Assembly (NCBI GenBank): GCA_011634665.1
Contig: WAEK01000003.1
Span: 1,184,001-1,248,000, forward strand
Reading direction: 5' to 3'
Length of the DNA stretch: 64,000 nt
Source of the DNA: Mortierella sp. BCC40632
Taxonomy: Eukaryota > Mortierellomycota > Mortierellomycetes > Mortierellales > Mortierellaceae
Shown here: positions 22,203 to 34,918 of the stretch, piece after piece
Numbering within the stretch: position 1 is the stretch's first letter
How the letters are laid out: each line of letters begins with the position of its first letter
Notes under the pieces: model-generated
The model's database searches: none
Told to the model about the DNA's origin: nothing
The model's input: only the letters and a program-made list of their open reading frames with translations
Position numbers and translations under genes: made by a program

Positions 22203-25116
22203 TCAAGGCATCGATGACAATACTTCACTATAGCACTCTCTAGGAGTAAAGTAGCACTGCGAATGCTTGAATTCGTAAATCCGATGTCCTTGTCTGAGCC
22301 TAAATTGTTCCTTCTCCTTTCGCGTGATTATCATTAATCCTACTTCTTTCTGGTTGGACTCGGATAGGTCGCCTGAGTTGAAGGTAACATATAACCCTTG
22401 GCCGCAAACACTACCCGGAACAGATTCATCCACAACAGGCCCCTCCAAATCTCCTTGGGATCTGCTTTGATTATCACTTGCTCCCTCTATGAGTTTGTAA
22501 GCTTCCTCGATTTCTCGTATCTGGTTAAAAGAATCCCACTTTTGGAATCCATCTAACAAAATGAGATGAGGAGCATACTCTGTCAAGATCCTAGTCCAGG
22601 TATTAGGACTATAGGATTTCCAGTTGCCTTTGAGTTCGAGTTGCTGAATTCTCCTCTTTACCTGCAAAGACGGGGCCTGATGTCTCGAAGGCTCAGAGTC
22701 GACACTGCCCGTATCCCCGCAGATACCAGGAGTCGTAGACCCGTGAAGGATTCGACCCGGCTGTGTTGATGGGGATTCTGTCGTTCCCAAAGACGTAGAT
22801 TGTGACATCTGAGCCAATGAACGACCAAGATTAAAGGATCGTTCTCGTGGGAATAGAGTCTGCTTTGAATAAATTGTGACCAGAGCTTCCTCTTGTGTGT
22901 TCGAAAATGAGTATGCGTCTCCAGTGGAGGGCATTAGGCTAAGTTTCTCAAGTGATGGAAACAGAGTGGACTGTCCGAGATGGAACATCATTGCTGCAGG
23001 GCCATTAAGAATGATCTCGAACAGTGAGTTGGAAGACCAATGCCAGGGGTAGAAAGTGGATGTTGGGTTCCGGCTTGACGAGTTAATTGTTGAGTCTCTT
23101 GCCACGTCCTATAGTACCAGATTCAAATCAGGATTAGCTGAGTAGTTGATATGCGGAGGAAAAGAGATTCAAGTGCTAGATTTTTCAAATGATTGCTTAC
23201 AGCGACTGATAGGATCTCATTGGGACACAGCTTCATGTACATGTTTGCAAATCCTGTGAACCATCCTGCATAGAATACGGACAACTCTAGACTTTGTAGG
23301 CTTGTCATAAACCTGATAGATTCAAAATTAAACTGTAGAGCAACCATGCCTGACAGATGCAGTTGTTTCAGTCTTGGGAGCTTCCAGATGGGCAAAAGTG
23401 ACAATGACTCTGAGTATGTTGTCTGTCTTTCGGAGCCATCGGGGCTAGCTGAAATTAACTCTGGAAAAGCAAACTGGTTATATGCGATCCAGAGGCTCTC
23501 AAGAAGTGGGCACTGGTCAAACGATCCAATCGAAGCGATCCCCTCTAACGAAATCTTAATCTTGCGCACTCTTGGTAGATACCAATCAAGGCCAATGGAG
23601 GCTACCTTTGGGATCATTTGCAGCATTTGAGAGTTCTCTGACAAAGCCTCCTCTGGATAGCCATAAGTGCACAGCTCATGCTTTACCTTAATGGTTTTCA
23701 AGCTTTCTCCAAATGCTGCAATGATGTCATTAAGTACTTGGATAATAATCCAGTAGTTGTGGTTTGAGTTCAGCTTCAGGTTCGAAAGCTTGGCCAGTGG
23801 TCGTTGCCGATTCATTGATAGCAAAGAATTTACTGTCCGATGGTCACTGGTTGACAAGGTCCTGGCCCATTGAAATAAAAGTGGATAGCCGACCGCAATG
23901 TCAAGACTCTGAAGCTCGGGACAACGTCGAAGGAACGCCTCCATTGCCGGGCCCTCTCCAGCCTCCCATCGGTCACAATCACGATCCTTAAACGACACGA
24001 GATTTTCTGTTCCGATTGAGTGGCACTCTTCATAGAACCAAGGCATAAGGCTCACATCCATGGATCTTGGTTGACCAATTGCTTCGTATGGCTTATAGAG
24101 TGAGATGAACTTGGTTCTCCATTCCTGACGTCTTTTCAACCAAGCCTCCAGACCTCTTTCTTCTTGATATATCCTGGGTCGCGGATAGAAGTATTGAAGA
24201 TTATAAAATCCAAGCTCTAACCGAGGTTTGGATGGAAATGCCTCCTGATTCAGACGAACAAGCTGAACAGCATCAAAAATGAAAGTGGAGAGATCGTTAA
24301 GGGAGTCTGACACGTCGATCGCTATGACTCGGAGATTCGGCATCTTGGCCGCAAACTCGACAAAGAGAGCCGACTCGCGCAGAGAAAACCCAAGGTTGGT
24401 AATTTGTCGACAGCTATGTTGAGTCAAAAACTTGGCAAGCCCCCTGGCGATTTTCTTGGGTGTTGTTTCGGAAAAATTTGATAGTCTTGGTCTTACAGTT
24501 TGGTCCGTCTGGAACATCAATCCAAATTCAAGGCGACGAAAATCGATGGTAGAAATTGACGAAACGTATGTCGAGTAGTCGACTGTAGTCAGACGAGAAT
24601 ACGAATCCATAGTATGAATGGATGAGTAGGAAAGCCTCAGTCCATAATCATTCATAATGGAATCTAGATCCGCATGAAACTCGGTCCCTTGAATACAGTG
24701 TTGAAGGGGTTGTGGCCAGCTTGTAAAAGAGACGATGGAAGCTTGGGTTTCCAAAGAATCTTCTTCCGCCTCATTCTCTCTTTGGCATTTCTGGTTCTGT
24801 ATCTCTTGCTGACCAACTGTTCCGTATTGTTTCAGCCATTCTCGCTGTAATGCTGACCGCAGAATAAGGGTCAGAAAGAGTTCCTTGGCATATTGTTTCT
24901 CGTCAGGCTGAGATGGCCACGTCCTGAACGGATGACTCATTAGTAGTCTTGTAGCTTCCTCGAAGAAGAACCTGTTCACAGTCAGGAGATTGAAAAGTGC
25001 AGGGATGTTGTTCCTGAACTGTCGGATAACAAGCAAGAGACATTCATTAGGGAGCCTCGGTACCTGACGACGCTCTATTGAGAGGGGTGGGGGGAGAATT
25101 GGAGCTCAAGTGTTAG

Positions 25117-25147
<31 letters not shown>

Positions 25148-25287
25148 TTACTCCTTTTCTTTTTCTCTTTCTTAAGAGGCAGGGTAAGCTATAAGAGCGA
25201 GGAGACTCCATATGCCAAGACGCAGAGTAGATGGAGACCATTGAACAAACCTGAGCTGCCACCATCTTGCCTGATGTGATTGGCCAT
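22203..25287 (-). CDS. F-box/LRR-like protein, tandem family copy 7
   Basis: Exons 25251-25287 (37 nt, MANHIRQDGGSS), 23201-25074 and 22203-23108; 2817 nt, 938 aa; all phases agree. The F-box RLPNECLLLVIRQF opens exon 2. It has the ~26-residue insertion (QNQKCQRENEAEEDSLE) together with the short type of mini-exon, a combination that conflicts with copies 2, 3 and 6 on any single tree. The LRR-like body ends MYMKLCPNEILSVAV. Exon 3 has STFYPWHW, a YSKQTLFPRERSF variant of the usual YSWQTL signature, and a longer tail after the common ECY stop region (ECYSEVLSSMP). Poly(T)/poly(A) tracts sit in intron 1 and about 28 nt upstream of the ATG. Confidence 0.82.
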
Positions 25288-25309
25288 CTTCTAATGAAAC
25301 AAATGTGAG

Positions 25310-25342
<33 letters not shown>

Positions 25343-25665
25343 GAGGTTGCTGCCGCAGCATTTGGTGTGGTTTGTGTTACCAATGCTCGTCATTAGAGAA
25401 GCTGTGACTTTCTTAGCGACTTTGCCCCACTTTTCAGTGGTATGGAGGACTTTTGAGAAGGAGTAGAGGTGGACCCTACTTGCCATGACATAGTCATGGC
25501 CGTTCTGATCAATCCAACCCTTTACTAAAAGAGAAGCCCAGTCTTTTGCTTCTCAACAAACAATGGCTCCATACTCATAGAGCTCGCCAAAAGGCTTCCC
25601 CTTCTACTTTCTCAAAACCTAGTTCAGCTCAGCCTCGCCCACCAAAACGCCAACGAGAAGATTCT

Positions 25666-28600
25666 TCATTGATAACGTTGTCTTGGAGCAAAGAAAGATA
25701 CTGGATAAAGGACCTTATACACTCGATTTCCTTGTGTGGTCCTGTATTGCTCCATTTCTGTTTTCCCAATCATGTTTAACCCTAATTTTTCCATGTCGAA
25801 CCCGGATACATTGCCTGAAATGAAGACAGCAAACAGACTTTCGCTTGGTTCCCCCTTGTGGAGTCTAGTGTGGCTCGGATGTGATAGATTCAAAGGTTCC
25901 CCTAAATCCTCTTTGGTTTTGCTTTGAGAGTCTCCTGTTCCTTCAATGATCCTGTATGCCTCTTCGATATCCCGAATTTGTGCGATAAGATCCAAGTTCT
26001 GGAATCCTTCTAGCCATACGATAGAAGGCGCATAGTTGGTCAATATCTTGGTCCAGGGTTTAGAACTGAAAGCTTCCCAACTGCCTGTGAAATGAAGTCG
26101 CCGAAGTCTCCTCTCTATTTTTGAATATGAGGACTGATGTCTCAATAACTCAGAAAAAACATTGTTCGTATCCCCGTAAATCGCAGGAGTCGTAGACGTG
26201 GTAGGAATTTGACCCTGTTGTGTTGGTGAGGACCCGATTGTTTCCAAAGATGAGGATCGTGACATTTGAGCCAGGGTAAGATCGAGATCAAAGGACAGAT
26301 CTTGTGGAACTAGAGTTTGCCATGAATACAGCACGGCAAGAGCCTCCTCTCTTGAGTTAAGAAAATAGAGAGAGTCCACAGGGCAGGCTCTGAGACTGAG
26401 TTGCTCAAGAGATGGAAACAGGATCGACTGTCCGAGGTGGAACATCATTGCTACAGGACCACGGAGGGAAATCTCAGATAGTGAGTCGCAAGACCAATGC
26501 CAAGGGTAGAATGTAGACACCGAATCTCGACTTGAAGAGTCCTTTGATCTGTCCTGTAGAGCCAAAGCCATACCAGAGGAAGATTTGTAATGTGTTAGAC
26601 ATGCGGAGGAAAAAAAGATAGACCTGACCCGCCCAAGTGGCTACTTACAATGACTGACAGGATCTCATTGGGACACAGTTTCATGTACATGTTTGCAAAG
26701 CCTGGGAGCCATCTCCCAACGACCACAGACAACTTTAGGCTTCGTAGTCTTGTCATGAATCTGATAGACTCAAAATCAAACTGAAGAGCAACCATGCCTG
26801 AAAGGTGCAGTTGCTTTAGTCTTGAGAGCCTCCAGATGGGTAAGAGTGATAATGCATCCGAATAGGTTCTCCGCTCCACAGAGCCATCGGGACCGGTCCT
26901 AAATGAGAATGGATTAACTACTTTTCCAAATTTGAGCTTAAGAGTCTCAAGAAGTGGGCACTGATCGAATGAACCAATTGATGCGATCCCGTCAAAGGAA
27001 AGCTCAATATCGCGCACTCTTGGGAGATACCAATCAATACCAATGGTGGCCGCTCTTGGAACGCTTTGAGAATCCTGAAAGTCCTGTGACTGTATTGACC
27101 TTGCACCACCAAAGGGATGCTCATAGAGGAGCTTGTTTTGCGTAGCTTCAATGGTTTGAAGGCTCGCCCCGGATGCTGCAACGATATCATTAAGTGCTGA
27201 GATAGTGATCCGGTAGTTGTGATCTGACTTTAGCTTCAGGTTCGAAAGCTTGGTTAGGGGTCGCTGCTGGTACATCGGCAGCAAATGATCTCCTATCCGA
27301 TGATCAGCAGTTGACAAGGTCTTGACCCATTGAAATAAAAGAGGATGACCGACCGCCATGTCAAGATTTTGGAGCTCAGGACAACGTCGAAAGAATGCCT
27401 TCATTGCTGGACCCTCCCCAGCATCCCATCGATCGCCATCGTGATCCTTAAACGACACAAGCTTTTCTGTTCCGATTGAGTGGGATTCTTCATAGAACCA
27501 GGGCATGAGGCCAACATCCATGTATCTTGGCTGACCAATGGTCTCGTATAGCTTCCGTAGCGATTCGGAGCTGATCTTCTCTACTCGACGCCTTTCTAAC
27601 CAGTTACCCAGCCCTGTCTCGCCTTGATAGATTTTAGGCTTAGTAAAGAAGGGCTGAGGCTTTTTAAGTTCCAGGTTCAATCGAGGTTTCGAAGGGAAGA
27701 TGTTTTGGTTCAGAAGAATAAAGTGAGCAACTCTGGTTGAGAGAGTAGTGTAGTCGTCCTGAAGACCAGACATATCGATCACTATGGTTTGGAGATTCGA
27801 CATCTTGGTTGCACACTTGACAAAATGAGCAGAGTCGTTCAGATGAAATCCAACAATGGTGGTGTGTCGACAACCATGCTGAAGCAAGAAACTGAGGAGA
27901 CGTCTGGCGATTTTTTGGAATTTGTCTTTTTCCTCCTGCCTTGGATCTATGTAAGCAGCTCGTGTCGATTCAGGCCCTGTTGGTTCCAGTAACTGAACTA
28001 TTTGGCTGAGCTCAAGTTTACAAAGCTCCATGGTAGAAAGTGATGAGAGGTAAACAGAGTAATCAACTGTGGTCAGTTGATAATATGATTCCATGGGATG
28101 AATAGCTGAGTAGGAAAGCTTCAGTTCATGTTCATTCAAAATGGAATCCAGGTCCGTAAGAAACTTGGTCCCTTGGATACGATGCTGAAGAGACCTGGGC
28201 CAGCTCTGAACTAAGGCGATGGAGCCTTGGGTCCCCAAAGACAACTCTTCCACCTTATTCTCTCTTTGACATCTTCGCTTCCACAACCCCTGCTGGTCAG
28301 TCACTCCATTCCGTCTCAACCACTCATGCTGTAATGCTGAACGAAGAGCAAGGGCCAGGAAGGGCTCTTTGACAAATGGATCCCTAGTTTCTCTGAAGGA
28401 AAACCGATCCGGGTATTCCGTAAACAAAAGGTTCGTCAGCAGTTTTATAGCCACCTCAAAGAAGAGCTTATTCACGGTCAAGAGTTTAAAGAGTATAGAA
28501 GCATCATATTTGGACTGCTGGATTATAATCAGGAGACACTCATTAGGAAGTCTCTGCTGCCCATAACTTTCTATTGTGGGAGGAGGGGAGGGGGAGAGCA

Positions 28601-28758
28601 TAGAGGTCAATTTAGTAGTTAGTCACCTTTTTTTGTTGTCGTTGTTGTTGAGGTGAGGTGAGGCGAGGCGTGGTAGTTCCTAACGCCAAAGCAGAAAGTA
28701 GATGGAGGTCGTTGAACAAACCTGAGATGTCGACACTCTTTCTGATGTAATTGCTCAT
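25666..28758 (-). CDS. F-box/LRR-like protein, tandem family copy 8
   Basis: Right-most and most divergent intact copy. Exons 28722-28758 (37 nt, MSNYIRKSVDIS), 26649-28570 and 25666-26553; 2847 nt, 948 aa. The F-box reads RLPNECLLIIIQQS, then LLTVNKLFFEVA. It carries the insertion (CQRENKVEELSL) and a second small insertion near ARRLLSFLL. Intron 2 ends CTCTACAG and exon 3 opens DRSKDSS, as in copy 3. An alternative start exists: an ATG ~30 nt inside the apparent intron 1 is in frame with exon 2 (MLSPSPPPTIES), so here the mini-exon is not strictly required. Exon 3 keeps STFYPWHW, YSWQTLVPQDLSFD and IRDIEEAYRI. Substrate unknown. Confidence 0.8.
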
Positions 28759-29343
28759 CTTCCGATGAAGTAATGAGAGAGGGAGAAAAAAGTTGATGGA
28801 AATGGCAGCATGCTCAAGACATTTGGAAAGGGAGAAGGGACTGCCTCAGCGACAACTGCGCCTCCCTAATGCAGTGGCCACTACTCTGCGGATGTGGCCT
28901 GCAATGGTTAGGACCAGTTTCTTTGCACAGAGGTGTGATTTGCAAAAGTTTTCGGGCGTGTAGGTCGATCCACAGGGGTGGACTTGATATTATTTATGAT
29001 ATGTCTTCGTCAAATCGACAAAAAGCCGAAGCTACCTGAGAATACAGCTCCAAAGAAAGCGTACGTCTGTGATTGTTCTACTCGACGTTTGACATGGGCC
29101 CAATCCTGGCTTGGAAGAAAGGACGCGAATCATGTATAGTTCTTTCCATCAAGTCGGAAAAAATTAAGCTCAAAAGTAAAGTTAGTCATGGTGAATGAAT
29201 GCGGATAATCCATTCGGAAAAGGAAAGAAAAAAACCCATTGAATCTTGAGTTCATTGGCTAAGAAACTCCTCTATCTATCTCCTTCCGTCTTAGTTACAA
29301 GTGTTCTTTTAAACCATTTATTCATTCTTATAACCCATCTTCT
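28759..29343. other. intergenic between F-box copy 8 and the IML2-like gene
   Basis: Promoter side of copy 8 and 3' side of the IML2-like gene. It begins with array-like flank (short A-run at 28784) and then loses similarity to the array. No convincing ORF. Confidence 0.5.
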
Positions 29344-31915
29344 TTAATATTTGCCAGAGCGGATGCTCGTTGTCCTGAAGCTTCCACTCCTTACACTCGG
29401 GGTTGACTCGCTGCCGCCAGCAGCAGCCCTTGCCGTTTCAATCTCAATCAACCCACTATGCACTCGCATCAGGACAAACAACTCGAGACTGTTCTTGCCT
29501 TTACCTCCCACCAATGCAGGCAGTCCCAGCAAGTTGGTGTTGGTCAGACCCAATAGATACTTGAATCGGGCCTGAGCTTCATCTAGTCGGCCCTGGTGGA
29601 TCCAGATCTTGGCCTTGTAGTAGTGTGAGAAGTAATAGGTATAGGTGTCGTCGTTGATCAGAGGTGCATACCGGAAGACTGTCTGGAAAGACTCCAAGGC
29701 CAGTTCACACATCTCGCGGTTGAAGGCATCTTCGGGGAAGAAGGCAATATGATAGGCGACCAGACCCTGGAGGAAGAAGGCAAGACAATAATCGTCGTAA
29801 AAGTTTTCATAGCCAGAGACCTTGCTGTCCTTGAGGATGGCATTCTTATTGGACCATAGTCCACTAAAGACACCTCCAGAAGAGGCTTCGATCGTTTGAT
29901 CCTTGGCTGCCAGGGGATCAGTCTCGCGCTCCAGCATCTTGCGAGGCAGCAGCTCTTTCAGTCGACGCGTCTCGGCCGAGATGTTGTCCAAGGCTTTGAG
30001 GAGAACCTTGGGCGGCATCATGTCAAACGTGTTCCAGAGCAGCATAAAATCATAGTTGGGCAGAAGCAGATGCCCTTCCTTGATATACCGTTTCGATTTC
30101 CGAGCACAGAAAGTCTCAAAGAACAGGTTCATTCCAGCGACTTTTTGCATTCCGTCCTCGACCTTGCTCATCAGGTTGCCAATCTTTTTCTTTTCGGAAT
30201 TGTCTCCACGCTCGTATCCCGTGATGGCGACCAGGTATCGGAAGGCACACTTGGACCAACGAGACTCTTTCAGGAGCTGTCGACTCTTTTCACAGGCTGT
30301 GTCATGGTCTCCCTTCATCATGGCAATCATCATTGACTCGAACACAAAGATGTGATTCAGCTGCTGCCAGTCTGGCTCATGCACCTGTGCAGAATTGTAG
30401 GTAGCAATTGCCTCATCGAGCTTGGATGTCACTTGGAGGTGACGACCCTTCAGGAACAGGAAGAACGGGCTCTGGGGATACAGCTCCAGATTGTAGTCGT
30501 TGATCATTTGTGCATAGTTGAGATCAACATGGTTCAGAGGAATGAAGGATCCGACAATGACCTGGAAGATGATGGGCACCATGTCACAGAACTGGCGACG
30601 AATACCATCGTTCGCAGATGAAGCCAAACGTTCTGCATGCTCCTCAGGTGTCTCTGGAGGTGCCATCGGGTCCCAATCTCCACAAGCCGCCAGCATGCCC
30701 ATGCCCCAGTCGCGGTCCGAAGGGAAGCCGATAAACTGAAGCATCTTGACAATGATGTCTGGCATGAAACTGACAATAATGTTGTAGAGCGAGTAGGACA
30801 AGGTGACGCCCGAGACCAAGTGTTCGTCGATCTGGTGATGGTCGATGCTCTTGCCTGCACGGAGTTCAGACTCGACCGAGTCCATAAAAGACTTTAAGCC
30901 CTGAATAATCGTGAATGCCTGCCGGAGGTTGATGCATTCCTCAATCACCATCCAGACATCGATATGGTACAAGACACTGAGCAATGAACGAAGGATGGTT
31001 GCCTCGGCATAGATCAATTCCTGCAATACGAGCAAAGTTCCGGGTTAGCGTTTGTCGTCTCTGCCGCCATTTTTTTTTTCTTTCTTTCTACTTTAACAAA
31101 GTTTTAACAAAGGCGCCACTTACTGCGTGCTTCTGGACCCGGTTCATGCCACGGAAGGATCCTGCACCAATGGTACCAACAACAAACGAACCAACAGCCT
31201 TGACGGAGCCCAAGCCGATGATCGTACCCTTTCGCTGTTTGTCCGCTGACTTGATAGCCCTCTCGAACGCCTTCATTCCAAGCTCGATCTGCTCTGGGTC
31301 AAAGGTGACAAGCGCTCTCAACCCCTGGATGATAGCCTTGCCAAGATCATAGTACATTGACGAAGGACCCTTGTCATCCTTCTTGCTGCCAGCAGATCCC
31401 TTTGTAGAAGATGCAGGTCGGTCTGAGGAAGTGGCACTCGCAGAGTCGTCCTTGGTCTTTTCCAAATTCAAAGACTCTTTAAAGTCATTAGGTAAATCCT
31501 GGAGAGAATTGTTACCATCTTTTTGTTCGCGTAGACGTGAAAGGGCTTCTTTGGCTCTCAGGGAGGCTGCTGAGGATGCTGAGGATGTAGATCCTTGGGC
31601 GGAATGTCCTTGCTTCTCTCCATCATCCTTCCCATCTACAGGCACAGGACCACGGGCTAGAATCTCTTCACTCTCAGACATGCGAGAGTTAAGAAAGAGG
31701 TCGAGGGCATGGCGAAGGATGGCGAGGTCCTGGTTCATCTGCTTCTCTTCAATAGACTCAGGGACATGGTTCTTATTCCATCGGACAAGGTGGCGGTAGT
31801 GGGGAACAGGCTTCTTGAGCGTTGGTGGTGGCTGGCGACGTCGTGAAGCGTTGTATGCGGGAAAGTCACCGCGCCTCAACTCTTCGTCCTTTTCGACGGC
31901 GACACTGGGAGGCAT
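29344..31915 (-). CDS. IML2: IML2/TTC39 family TPR protein
   Basis: Exons 31124-31915 and 29344-31020 with a 103-nt intron (GCA|GTAAGTG to TTGCAG|GAATTG); 2469 nt, 822 aa. In yeast, Iml2 is an outer-mitochondrial/lipid-droplet-associated protein needed for clearing inclusion bodies; TTC39 proteins are the animal relatives. Visible family features: LDLFLNSRMSESEEIL near the N terminus; SMYYDLGKAIIQGLRALVTF; a Gly-rich GTIIGLGSVKAVGSF stretch; ELIYAEATILRSLLSVLYH; and TPR-like helices such as FFLFLKGRHLQVTSKLDEA and YYFSHYYKAKIWIHQGRLDEA. A Ser/Ala/Lys-rich disordered insert (~105-185) separates the first two blocks, as in other fungal members. The start ATG at 31915 is the first in frame after a pyrimidine-rich leader. 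Complete and probably functional. Confidence 0.85.
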
Positions 31916-34109
31916 GTTACTGAGAAGAGGAGGGGGGGAGGGGATAAATACAGGTTCAGTGGATGAGGACTTGTGTGTCGAATAGAGAAGGAATGGGGCT
32001 GGGACAGTGGGTTAGGAAGAGGAGCGAGAGGGGGAAGAGTAAAGAGTCGAGGCACCGGCAAGAAAAAAAAAAGTCGGCGTGGGTTGGGTCGCATTGGTTT
32101 TATACAGACCAGAACAGGCTCTGACGGGTTCTTAGGTTTGTCCACCGCCGGGCGTGGAGAAGGAGCCAACCGAGAATGAGTAGACGGGCAGAGCTGCAGG
32201 GGGCACTGTCCACAGACGCATTAGACGCTGGGCAACTGGCGCTGTACCAGACCGACCGATTCACTTTGAGCCCTGTACCCCCGCTCTCCACTCTCTACAG
32301 TCCCCAGCCATTTGTGTACTCTGGACATTCTCTAATACCCTTTACAAACATGCGTATAGGGTAACCTGCTGTCGTTTTTCTCCGCGCAGGCTCCACGGAC
32401 ACGGACTGTTGACTCCTGTAATCCAGTCATGGGCCTTAACTTGCCTTGCTGCCTTGTTCTCATAGCCAGCAAAGAGCGAAGGATCCTCCATGGTGTCCTA
32501 GAAAGAATGCTCATGGTGCTCTTGTGCTTGTGTGTTTCTCTGGCATATTCTTTCCTGGCGCCTGGTCCTTACTTACACGCTTCTTTCTGGTCCCTCCAGA
32601 GCATCAAGTGGAGCAATAGAGTTCATATGTGTCTCTTTTTTTTTTTTTTGCTTCCGCTATTCCCAACTCAACGGCAGAATGTGCGCCGGCATAAGGTTTA
32701 TTGCTCAGGTGTGCGCATGGTCTTGTGTCCACACAGCGAACTGAAGTATTTCCCTCGCTCTTTTTTTGTCTTCTTCCTCTTCTCTCTCCACCATGGGTGA
32801 TACTCGCCGGCGCTAGCCATCCGACCCGTCAACATGAATGAAAGCAGAGAAGGCAACAACCCTCGCCATAAAAACAGGAGTATGTATTTGCATGAAAGTG
32901 GCAGGACTGTGTGTGTGGGGGGAGGAGGAGGAGGAAGAGTGTACGCCAATTTGAATGTTGCATGGATGACTTCTCGATCAAAACGCCAGCCGCTATACAT
33001 TAACATGTGCCTCTTCATAAAACGCACATCCCCAGCGAACGAACCCTTTCAACTGCACCCTTTTTAGCTCAGGTACAACATGCATACAATGTGGGGGGGT
33101 TAGCAGCCTCTTCCATATTCGTTTCATGGGCAAGCTCTACTCTGCCTTTGAAATGCAGATGGCCAAAAGACCTCAAGTAACAAAAAAGAGTACTTTGCTT
33201 TCCCCCTTCCCTCCTCCTGCTCCTCAGCAGTTGCAGGACAAACGAGAATCGCCTCCTTTTTCTACTAGTTTTTGATACCTTGAGTAGACTATCTGTCCTT
33301 CCAACAGGACCCTCAGTTTGCAATAAATGGGCTACTGCATTTGCGCTTACGCTTGTGTTCATTTTTGTATTATTTATTATTATTATTATTGTGCTCCCTC
33401 CCCCGGCTCGTTCTTTTTTAACACTTGGCATGCGTTCCTTCGAGGTAGGACCAGTGGACGCATGTGAAGGGAGCGGCTCGTTCCGTCAACTTTGTGGGTA
33501 GCAAGAATTTTTTGCTGAGCAAACAACAAAGCGGGCACGGATAAAAAATAAGAGAGGTGTGGTTATGTAGGCTTTTGCGTACTCGATACTCATGGTTCTT
33601 CCAAGGGCGGTAGATAGTCCTCTTGTTTGGTAATTTTTTGACACCTCTCAAGCAACGTTTGTCGAGCCGATATGCTCGCCCAAGTAGAGAGAGGGGATCA
33701 TTGAGACATAGATAAAGCATCAGCAGTTCTCTCTTGGCGTGTACCAGAGATTGACTATGGGCGTAAGATAAGCTGGTGGTGCTGGGTTGAAAAGAGTGAT
33801 TAATGCTCTGCATCATTGAAAGCTAGGTTGTTCTAAACGCGCAATAGAGCCAGAGAGAGAGAGTCCCCTATGCTGGGCTAAGCCCTCAGTGCTCGGTCCT
33901 CAGCCTCTCTTTCTCTCTCTCTCCCTCTCTCTCTTCTCTCTTCTCTCTTCTCTCTTCTCTCTTCTCATCTGGCTCATGAGCTGATGGAGATGACCCTCAT
34001 GCAGCCCTGAAAGTAGCCAACTCTGCTGCGCACATGAAAAGATGATCTCATGTAGAACTGCTCTTGGTTTCTTGCTCATTCGCACACCATCAATAGCATC
34101 TCCCTCTCT

Positions 34110-34151
<42 letters not shown>

Positions 34152-34869
34152 TACACCCTTTGCGTGGTTCACTCTCCATCTTTGCTTCTGGAGCTTCATG
34201 ATTACCCTCCTCTTCCCTAAAATGTCTTGTCTGGCTTGCCAAGAAAATCTAGAGAACACGGACTAGCAGAACCGTTGCGATGGCTACACTCTTCTCAACG
34301 GAGCGCCGTCCCGCCAATCAACGAGATACCGCGAATGACAGAAAAAACAGGTATTTTTTTCATCCATGTCTCCTTCTTCCTTCTTGATTATCCGATCGGC
34401 CATCCGATGGCCAATACTAACTAGACAAAGGATGGTTTGCGTGCATAGGACATTGTCCACAAAAAGTGCCCTCTGGACAAGACGGCGTAAAAAGATGGAC
34501 TCTGTGCGTGTGTGTAGATCTCATCTCCTGCTAGGGAGTTGCTGCTCGGGAGATCACGGCGCCCATCTTGAGCTCACAGAGATGCACAGTGGGTGAGATA
34601 CATCGGAGGAAAAAGCGTCCTATTGGCCAGGTGCAGCCGTTTCTACAGGGGAGAGGGGAGGACAAAACCCTGCCCAAGGGGAGGACGCGCATGGAAAAGA
34701 GCCAAGAGATAGAGAGAGAGATGGAAAGGAAAGATGACTGCGTGGCGCGGTAGAGCTGCTGTCTTAAAATGGCAAGTCAACTCCGTGAAGGGTCTCGACA
34801 CTGTCAGTTTGGGGTTGGTTAGAACGGAAAGAACATTAAACCAACAGCGTCATATTTTTTTTTTCTTCT

Positions 34870-34918
<49 letters not shown>

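Larger units (their letters stand above)
6110..28758 (-). repeat. head-to-tail tandem array of F-box genes, ~3.5 kb unit
   Basis: Start codons of successive units lie at 6830, 10139, 13653, 18278, 21740, 25287 and 28758, giving spacings of 3309, 3514, 4625 (contains relic copy 4), 3462, 3547 and 3471. All units point the same way and share exon structure, flanking sequence and a homopolymer just upstream of the ATG. This regularity indicates amplification by unequal crossing-over rather than dispersed duplication. No transposase, terminal repeat or integrase is visible inside the array. Confidence 0.88.

Noticed and set aside
32176..32364. ORF starting MSRRAELQGALSTDALDAG
   Set aside because: Good-looking start but it runs into low-similarity sequence, with no splice-linked continuation or family.
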